From Bryobacterales bacterium (lineage in GTDB: Bacteria > Acidobacteriota > Terriglobia > Bryobacterales > Bryobacteraceae): a stretch of DNA of 8,134 bases. The stretch lies in assembly GCA_003132865.1 (NCBI GenBank), contig PKYZ01000426.1, positions 2,613-10,746 on the forward strand, in the 5' to 3' direction. Made by a program: the position numbers and the translations under genes. Shown in pieces: positions 1 through 5,303 of this stretch (position 1 is its first letter; every line of letters begins with the position of its first letter). The notes under the pieces were generated by a model that was given only the letters and a program-made list of their open reading frames with translations, searched no databases and was not told the origin of the DNA.

Positions 1-973
1 CCTTGCCGGCGTAGCCGGCATAGCCCTTATGCAGTGGTTCCAAACCAGAGATTGCCTTCCCGATCCTCACCGAGTGAGAAGAACGAAAGTCTCTCCAGGC
101 GCCCGGATGACGGGTAATCGATGAATCGGAGCAAGTCGTGCCCCTGACCCATCGTCCAGAGATTTCCTCCGCGATCCCGGAAATCGACGATCGCGTTCTT
201 ACCGGGAGTATTTGCGTTCACCGCTTCCACATTGCCGTTCGTAATTCTGGCGTGCTTTCCATCGGAGTCTCCAGCCAGATCGTGCCATTCCGCTCTTCCG
301 CTGCGCTGGCGATCCGCAAGCGTGACAGCCAGTGCGGGAGCGGATATGTGACAAATCGTCCTTTGCGGAAGCAGTGGATCCCCGCTGGGTCCGACCCCCA
401 AAAACCACCCTGCCCTTCCCAAAGAAGCGGCCAGTAGGGGATCCTCAGGTCCTTCGGGGTAACGTCGATGAATCGTCCGGTGGTCTCTTGCCATTGCATG
501 ATGGAGTCGCCCGCCAAGACCCACAGGTTGCCGGCGTCATCGCCGGTAATTCCTCGAACATGGTTGTGGGGAAGTCCGTTCAAGGTTGTGTACGTGGTGA
601 AGCTTCCATGGCGATAGCGCGTTACGCCGCCGTCTTGGGTGCCGAGCCACAACTCGCCATTCCGGTCTTCATAGAGCGAATCGAACCGATTCGAGTCGAT
701 TCCGGGAGAATTGCTCTTGTTGAAGACGGTAAAGCGGATCCCGTCGAAACGGACAAGGCCATCGAAGGTGACCAGCCAGAGGTATCCATCGGGGGTCTCG
801 TGGATTGCGCGAATGCCGTTCTGAGGAAGACCATCGTCCGTTGTCCACACATCCAGCCGGTACTGCGCGCTGGCGGAGGAGACGAGGCAGAAAGCCGCAA
901 GCAGCCAGCTTAGACCACCTGCCCGGCTGGGCTCCGGAGCCGGTGAGAGCCTCAAATCGCTTAAGAAGGACAT
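1..973 (-). pseudogene. Reg_prop beta-propeller sensor protein, broken by frameshift and nonsense codon, 3' end outside window
   Basis: This is the N-terminal part of a periplasmic seven-bladed propeller sensor of the two-component-regulator-propeller type. Such proteins normally continue into a transmembrane helix and a histidine kinase, GGDEF or DNA-binding output domain, which here would lie beyond position 1. The ATG at 971-973 opens a signal peptide with a hydrophobic core (LSWLLAAFCLV) and a likely AxA cleavage before QYRLDVW (about residue 36/37). Propeller repeats follow with the usual signatures DDGLPQNGIRAI, TPDGYLWL, EDRNGELWLGTQDG and DAGNLWV. The frame fails after RNGTIWL (residue 234) and meets a stop at 218-220. 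The propeller resumes in another frame as GDSDGKHARITNGNVEAVN, then GGNLWTMG and DREGNLWFGTTA. A TAA at 27-29 interrupts that frame, and the expected blade ending (GLCRLRRQ) continues directly after it. Two independent lesions argue for a pseudogene. The ribosome site before the start is weak. Confidence 0.8.
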
Positions 974-1205
974 CCGCCGATCGCTCTATTCTGGCACAAC
1001 GTATGTCTTCCAGAACGCGGACCTCCCGCCGCCAAATAGCGGGAGCCGCTGGGTTCGGCCGTCCCTGAGTTGTGGATTGGGCACGATCTTGCGTATCCCA
1101 TGCTTCCCGCGAACGGCCGGACAAGTGGTTGTCTGTCAATCCTGTCATTGGCATTTACTCAGACGCCGCGACCGCCACCACAATGCCACTTAGGCGCTTA
1201 CAGTA

Positions 1206-1235
1206 TCAACATCGACGAAGACTTGTCGATGTTGA
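1206..1235. repeat. Perfect 11-bp inverted repeat (hairpin, 8-nt loop)
   Basis: The arms TCAACATCGAC (1206-1216) and GTCGATGTTGA (1225-1235) are exact reverse complements around the loop GAAGACTT. No T-tract follows on either strand, so it is not a standard intrinsic terminator. It could be a protein-binding palindrome or part of a structured transcript. Confidence 0.7.
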
Positions 1236-1262
1236 GAAGTCAGAAGCCGGAAGTTAGAATCG
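1235..1262. repeat. Imperfect heptamer tandem repeat, four units
   Basis: Four consecutive 7-mers read AGAAGTC, AGAAGCC, GGAAGTT and AGAATCG, the first overlapping the end of the hairpin by one base. Each unit differs from AGAAGTC by one or two bases, the last by two. It looks like a small decaying microsatellite of the AGAAGTC type, and no protein is encoded by it. Confidence 0.5.
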
Positions 1263-1270
1263 CGCCGCCA

Positions 1271-1289
1271 CAACGCGCGCGTTGCAACG
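1271..1289. repeat. Two overlapping perfect palindromes
   Basis: CAACGCGCGCGTTG (1271-1284) and CGTTGCAACG (1280-1289) are each their own reverse complement and share five bases. Overlapping palindromes of this size can be binding sites for dimeric regulators. They lie about 80-100 bp beyond the 3' end of the PilZ gene, not in front of any recognised gene, so function is unknown. Confidence 0.4.
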
Positions 1290-1319
1290 GCTTCCGGTTG
1301 AGCGGACTTCTGAATTCCT

Positions 1320-1361
1320 GCGGCCCACAGGCCGCTCGTTCGAGGCGAAGTCCGCGAACGA
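1320..1361 (-). terminator. Two adjacent hairpins 3' of the PilZ gene, possible transcript end
   Basis: GCGGCC (1320-1325) pairs with GGCCGC (1330-1335) around CACA. Immediately beside it TCGTTCG (1336-1342) pairs with CGAACGA (1355-1361). On the minus strand they begin 11 bases after the PilZ stop codon, the right place to end the two-gene operon. No T-run follows, so the call rests on position and stem quality only. Confidence 0.3.
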
Positions 1362-1371
1362 ACTTAGACGG

Positions 1372-1638
1372 TTATTGGGGCCCCAGAATCAGGAATCCGC
1401 TTTCCACGACGTCTCCAACGATCCGGGTCCACATGATGCGGGCCCGTCCCGCCTCCAGGCGATGTTCGAAGGTTACGATTTGTCCTGAGGTGAGGTCGTA
1501 GCAATCATGCCGCGCGCGGAATCCGCGGGCGGAGGTGTCAATCACGGTTCCTTTCACCGCCCGCGACGCGGCCGCTTCGGCCCGCAGCCGGACCTCGCCT
1601 TTGGCGGCGAAGCGCGGCTCCTCACGACGCTCCGACAT
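1372..1638 (-). CDS. Single-domain PilZ protein (cyclic di-GMP receptor family)
   Basis: The 88-residue product is a stand-alone PilZ domain, a cytosolic small beta-barrel that binds c-di-GMP and passes the signal to a partner. Both ligand motifs are visible: the arginine motif RxxxR at residues 5-9 (REEPR) and the D/NxSxxG motif at 34-39 (DTSARG). The tail RIMWTRIVGDVVESGFLIL matches the closing strands of the fold. It is slightly shorter than the usual 100-120 residues but looks complete. The ATG follows AGGAAC by six bases. The gene starts 10 bp after the stop codon of the sigma-54 activator on the same strand, so the two are very likely one operon. Its site between an activator and two GGDEF/HD-GYP enzymes supports a local receptor role. 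The partner is unknown and the output cannot be read from sequence. Confidence 0.85.
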   Translation of the reverse strand: MSERREEPRFAAKGEVRLRAEAAASRAVKGTVIDTSARGFRARHDCYDLTSGQIVTFEHRLEAGRARIMWTRIVGDVVESGFLILGPQ

Positions 1639-1644
1639 GGGTTT

Positions 1645-1650
1645 GTTCCT
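1645..1650 (-). promoter_or_regulatory. Ribosome binding site of the PilZ gene, overlapping the upstream stop codon
   Basis: AGGAAC on the minus strand lies six bases before the PilZ ATG and shares two bases with the TAG stop (1649-1651) of the sigma-54 activator gene. This overlap suggests translational coupling of the two products. Confidence 0.6.
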
Positions 1651-2578
1651 AGGAATAAGCTAGCTCCTCGACGGATTGCAGGCGGTAGAGTTTCAGCTTG
1701 CGGCTGAGTGTCCGGCGCGAAATCCCCAGCAGATCCGCCGCCTTCTGGTGATGCCCCGCGGTCTTTTCCAGCGCCTCCAGGATGGTCTGTCGCTCGACCC
1801 CATCCAGGCTGAAATCGGAGGCCGGGGAGGCGCGCATGGCCGCGGACCCCTCCAACGGCGGGAGATCTTCGGCCTGGATCTCGTACACTCGCGCGGTGAT
1901 CGCCGCCTGCACGATCGCGTTCTGTAATTCCCGAATATTTCCCGGCCAGGGATGAGACCGCAAGGCCGCCTTGGCAGCTTCCGAGAAGCTGGCTGCCTGG
2001 GAGTGTTTTTGCAGGAAGTATTCGGCCAGAGGGACAATATCGGCTACCCGCTCCCGCAGGGGTGGTACGTGCACGTGGTATTGCTTGAGCCGATGATAGA
2101 GGTCCGCCCGGAATCTCCCCTGGGCAATGGCCCGTTCCAGATCCTGGTTGGTGGCGGCGATAATGCGCACGTCCACCATGACCTTTTTCGTGCCACCCAG
2201 CCGGTAGTACGGTGCACCGTCTAGCACCCGTAGCAGCTTGACCTGCAGCCGCGGCTCGAGCTCGGCCACTTCGTCCAGGAACAGCGAGCCGGTGTGCGCC
2301 AGTTCGAAGAATCCCGCCCTGGCCGAGTCCGCTCCACTGAAGGCGCCTCTCTCGTGCCCGAACATCTCACTTTCCATTAATTGTTCCGGCAGGGCGGCGC
2401 AGTTGATGTCCACCCACGGTCTGGAGCAGCGCAGCGAGTGATGGTGGATGGCCCGCGCCACGATCTCTTTGCCGCAGCCGGTCTCGCCGGTGATCAGCAC
2501 GGATACATCGCAGCGGGCCACGCGCCGGGCGCTTTCCAGGACTTGGAGCATGGCTTGGCTGACGATTACCGCCGGCAT
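1649..2578 (-). CDS. Sigma-54-dependent transcriptional activator, AAA+ plus Fis-type HTH, no N-terminal sensory domain
   Basis: This is a bacterial enhancer-binding protein that uses ATP hydrolysis to remodel the closed sigma-54 RNA polymerase complex. Numbering from the chosen ATG (309 residues): Walker A GETGCGKE at 31-38; the sigma-54 contact loop reads GAFSGA at 78-83 instead of GAFTGA; Walker B SLFLDE at 98-103; sensor I IIAATN at about 139-144; the arginine-finger segment FRADLYHRL at 156-164; HPWPGNIREL near 209-218; and a Fis-type helix-turn-helix at about 261-301 (HHQKAADLLGISRRTLSRKL). The frame stays open upstream to 2890, but that part is antisense to the HD-GYP gene and reappears antisense to its paralogue, so I start at 2576-2578, just before the AAA+ domain. 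That start has only a weak ribosome site. The protein thus resembles PspF-like activators controlled by partners or ligands. It is divergent from the GGDEF/HD-GYP genes and upstream of pilZ-type gene; the target promoters are unknown. Confidence 0.88.
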   Translation of the reverse strand: MPAVIVSQAMLQVLESARRVARCDVSVLITGETGCGKEIVARAIHHHSLRCSRPWVDINCAALPEQLMESEMFGHERGAFSGADSARAGFFELAHTGSLFLDEVAELEPRLQVKLLRVLDGAPYYRLGGTKKVMVDVRIIAATNQDLERAIAQGRFRADLYHRLKQYHVHVPPLRERVADIVPLAEYFLQKHSQAASFSEAAKAALRSHPWPGNIRELQNAIVQAAITARVYEIQAEDLPPLEGSAAMRASPASDFSLDGVERQTILEALEKTAGHHQKAADLLGISRRTLSRKLKLYRLQSVEELAYS

Positions 2579-2695
2579 CCCCAGGAAGCAGTGCTGGTGT
2601 TCTACGGCCACATCACACTTATCGGCGTACGCGGCCGGTTTCCCGATACCTGTCGCACGATCCCGAAAATGCCGATAGAGAGGCCGGGACCAAGC
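2579..2695. promoter_or_regulatory. Divergent intergenic region between activator and HD-GYP/GGDEF copy 1
   Basis: These 117 bp must contain the promoters of both the minus-strand activator-PilZ operon and the plus-strand copy 1 gene. From about 2640 onward the sequence matches the region before copy 2 (from 5246), including TTTCCCGATACC and TGCCGATAG. I found no clear sigma-70 or sigma-54 promoter. The closeness of the two starts makes shared control plausible. Confidence 0.4.
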
Positions 2696-5168
2696 GTGAT
2701 CGGAGAGTATAGCATCCCGTGGAAGGCCAAGCTTTACATTGGCGCGGTCATTAGCTCTGGCCTTTTCTGCTTCGCCTACGCCGTTTCCGGCTGGCGGTGC
2801 CACGATCCGCGACAGTACCTCTGCTGCCTGGCGAATCGCTGTGCTCGCCTCGCTATTCAAGGTGAAGTTGCCCGGCCTAACCGGCGCCATGTCGGTGAAC
2901 TACGCATTCATCGTGCTGAGCATGCTGGAGTTCAGCTACGGGGAAACCATGGTACTGGCCTGCGTGGCGACGGCCGTGCAGACGGGGTGGCGGGTAAGCA
3001 AACGTACCAAGCCGGTGCATTTTCTCTTCAACTGTTCCAGCATGGCGCTGGCCGTCTCCGCCGGGTGTGCTACCTATCGGGTCCTGGCCTTGCCCGGCAA
3101 ACTGGACCTCCTGGCCTTGGCTGCCGCAACTACGGTTTTTTTCCTGGTGAACAGCCTTTCGATTGCCACCGTGGTATCGCTCACCGAAGGCAAGAGCGCC
3201 CTCACGACTTGGCGCGGCTCTTGTTTCTGGTCGTTCGTCTATTACATGGCGGAAGCCGCGGCGGCCGGCTTGGTCGCCCTGGTTGGCCGCCGTATCGGCT
3301 GGGAAGCTCCCTTCCTCGTCCTGCCCATGCTCTACGTGATGTTTCGCTCCTTCCGGCTGTATCTGGGGAAGGTGGAATCGGAAAAGCAGCACGCCGAACA
3401 CATGGCGGCCGTCCACCTCCGCACCGTCGAGGCCCTGGCGCTGGCCATCGAGACCAAAGACGCCGACACGCATGAGCATCTGCAACGCGTCCCGGCCTAC
3501 GCCGTGGGCTTGGGCGAAAAGTTGGGGCTGGACGCTACCCAATTACAGGCGTTGCGGGCTGCCTCGATTCTGCACGATATCGGCAAGCTTGCGGTACCCG
3601 AACACATCATCTCGAAGCCGGGAAAACTGACGCCCGCAGAGTTCGAGCAAATGAAGATTCACTCTGTGGTGGGGGCGGAGATTGTGGCGCGCGTGGAATT
3701 CCCTTATCCAGTCGCACCCATCGTCCGCGCGCACCATGAGCGGTGGAACGGAACCGGCTATCCGGATGGACTGAAGGGCGAGCAGATCCCCATCGGCGCG
3801 CGCATCCTGGCGGCCGCGGACTGCCTGGATGCGCTGACTTCCGACCGGCAGTACCGCCGCGCTCTGCCGTTCGACGAGGCCATGGCCGTGGTGATCGGCG
3901 AGTCCGGCAAGTCCTACGACCCGCGCGTAGTCGAGTGCCTGCGCCAGAATTACAAGACCTGGGAGAAGCTGGCGCCGGCCCCCTCTGCCCAGCCCGCGGT
4001 GCAACCCACGCAATCCAAGGCGGTGAACGCCACCAACAGTCCTGCCCCCGCAGCCGGGTTCGAGGAATCGAAGCGGTCCGATGTGACGCGGCCCGAGTTC
4101 CTCTCCTCCATCGCGGCGGCCCGCCAGGAATTCCAGATGCTCTACGAGTTGACGCAAGACCTGGGAAACCCGCTTAACCTGCGAGAGACCCTCTTGGTCC
4201 TCGACAACCGCCTGCGCGGACTGATTCCTTACCATGCGATTGTCATCTATGTGCGCAAGGGCGATAGCCTGGTCCCGGTCTTCGTCAATGGCGAGAATTC
4301 CCGCCTCTTCTCCTCGCTCGAGATCCCCATGGGCGATGGCCTGGCGGGCTGGGTAGCGGAAACCGGTAAGCCCATCGTCAACGGCAATCCTTCCGTGGAA
4401 CCGGGTTATCCGGACGATCCCACCAAGTCCAGCAGGCTGCGTTCCGCGCTGGCGGTCCCGCTGCAGAACGCCATAGGCATCACGGGCGTACTGGCGCTCT
4501 ACCACACCGGCCAGGATGCCTTCAGCCGGGATCACCTGCGCGTCCTGCAGGCGGTCGACTCAAAGGTGTCGCTCTCCATAGAGAATGCGCTCAAGTTCCA
4601 GCAGGCTTCCATCCCGGCCACTACCGACGGGCTTACCGGGCTGCCCAACGCACGGTCCCTGTTCCTGCACTTGGACGGCGAATTGGCCCGCTGCAAACGA
4701 AGCAACACCGAGGCGGCCGTGCTGGTCTGCGATCTGGATGGATTTAAGCAGGTGAACGATCGCTTCGGTCACCTGGAGGGAAACAAAGTGCTCAAACTGG
4801 TCGCCACCGGACTGCGGCAGAGTTGCGGCGAGTACGATTACGTGGCGCGCATGGGCGGAGATGAATTTGTTCTGGTGCTGCCAGGCTTCGCGGCCAGCGA
4901 TCTGCCGGAGAAGCTGAACACCCTGGAGAAGGTCGTGGTGGATGCCGGCGTGGCGGTCTGCGGCGAGCGCCTTCTGGCGATCAGCGCCGGCGCAGCCTTT
5001 TTTCCGCAAGACGGCGCCGACGCGGAAAACCTGCTGGCTGAAGCCGACCGCAGCATGTATCGCGTGAAGCAGTCCCGCAAGGGAGTCGCCTCGTCCATGG
5101 CCCACGACCTGGCGGCTCTCGCTATGCACATCGACCAACCCAAAACCTCGCAACACACCGCTCACTGA
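2640..5168 (+). repeat. Tandem duplication, unit 1 (gene plus about 56 bp upstream)
   Basis: The unit is homologous to 5246-7757 in direct orientation. Similarity begins at TTTCCCGATACC, just ahead of the gene, and ends close to the stop codon; flanking DNA on both sides is unrelated. Some blocks are nearly identical, others clearly diverged. Confidence 0.85.
2696..5168 (+). CDS. Membrane HD-GYP-GAF-GGDEF cyclic dinucleotide enzyme, copy 1, frameshifted near its 5' end
   Basis: Compared with copy 2, the gene begins at the GTG at 2696 (VIGEYSIPWKAKLYIGAV) and would encode about 823 residues. After 46 codons (CCLA) one extra A at about 2834-2835 shifts the frame; the homologous sequence continues as IAVLASLFKVKLPG from 2835 to the stop at 5166-5168. 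The membrane domain (about seven to eight hydrophobic segments) is followed by an HD-GYP domain with HDIGK, HHERWNGTGYPDG and AADCLDALTSDR all present, a Pro/Ala-rich linker, a GAF domain and a GGDEF domain with an exact GGDEF motif. Two points set it apart: the inhibitory site is GEYD instead of RxxD (Gly codon at 4827-4829), and GHLEGN carries Asn in place of the guanine-contacting Asp. The open frame reaches back to a TTG at 2739, but residues there do not match copy 2. Product may be absent, or start internally (for example ATG 2889) without the first membrane helices. Confidence 0.85.
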
Positions 5169-5172
5169 CGTG

Positions 5173-5208
5173 CGCGGCTCGGTAGATCCAGTGCGTTACC
5201 GAGCCGCG
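5173..5208 (+). terminator. Perfect 12-bp hairpin just after copy 1, possible terminator or RNA 3' end
   Basis: CGCGGCTCGGTA (5173-5184) and TACCGAGCCGCG (5197-5208) are exact reverse complements with a 12-nt loop, starting four bases after the copy 1 stop codon. The stem is very stable but no U-run follows, so it could be an atypical terminator, a pause or stability element, or an attenuator ahead of copy 2. Confidence 0.5.
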
Positions 5209-5245
5209 ACCCTCAGGGAGCGGTTGTTGCCACGAACTCCGAGGG

Positions 5246-5303
5246 CTTTCCCGATACCTATCGCACGATCCCAAAACTGCCGATAGGGATATCGGGGCGA
5301 AGC
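5246..5303 (+). promoter_or_regulatory. Conserved upstream region of copy 2 with two CGATA inverted repeats
   Basis: CGATA-CC-TATCG (5252-5263) and CCGATA-GGGA-TATCGG (5280-5295) are two perfect inverted repeats with the same half-site, their starts 28 bp apart, directly before the GTG start. The same block precedes copy 1, where the first site has one mismatch and the second has lost its right half. This suggests operator sites of a dimeric regulator. No clear promoter hexamers are visible. Confidence 0.4.

Larger units (their letters stand above)
974..1371. other. 398-bp gene-free region rich in inverted repeats
   Basis: No open frame here has family-like residues or a convincing ribosome site. 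The region separates the broken propeller gene from the 3' end of the PilZ gene, both on the minus strand. It contains several inverted repeats between 1149 and 1361, listed separately where clear. One more is a 7-bp pair, TGGCATT at 1149-1155 and AATGCCA at 1182-1188, with a 26-nt loop. A plus-strand GG-N10-GC arrangement (GG 1079-1080, GC 1091-1092, ending CTTGC) resembles the core of a sigma-54 promoter but lacks the full TGGCAC box. The stretch could be untranslated 3' sequence, an uncharacterised RNA or decayed coding DNA; nothing here decides between them. Confidence 0.5.

Noticed and set aside
332..913. Plus-strand open frame opposite the propeller gene
   Set aside because: The opposite strand shows clear propeller repeats; this frame has no recognisable domain.
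1376..1385. TGGGGCCCCA palindrome at the PilZ 3' end
   Set aside because: It lies within the codons for the last residues of PilZ (LILGPQ), is short and GC-rich, and has no supporting context.
2739..2834. TTG at 2739 as the true start of copy 1
   Set aside because: The 32 residues it adds do not match copy 2, whereas the other frame from GTG 2696 matches closely up to the inserted A.
2579..2890. N-terminal extension of the sigma-54 activator frame (start at 2890)
   Set aside because: The extension is antisense to the conserved 5' part of HD-GYP/GGDEF copy 1, and much the same peptide appears antisense to copy 2, so it is a by-product of the duplicated gene. It resembles no receiver, GAF or PAS domain.
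2381..3475. Plus-strand frame overlapping the activator and copy 1
   Set aside because: Only the segment 2696-2833 is real coding sequence; upstream it is antisense to the AAA+ domain and downstream it is the wrong frame of copy 1.
5279..5286. GCCGATAG as a sigma-28 (FliA-type) -10 element, also at 2671-2678
   Set aside because: It is close to GCCGATAA, but no TAAA-like -35 element lies about 15 bases upstream in either copy, and it is better explained as half of an inverted repeat.
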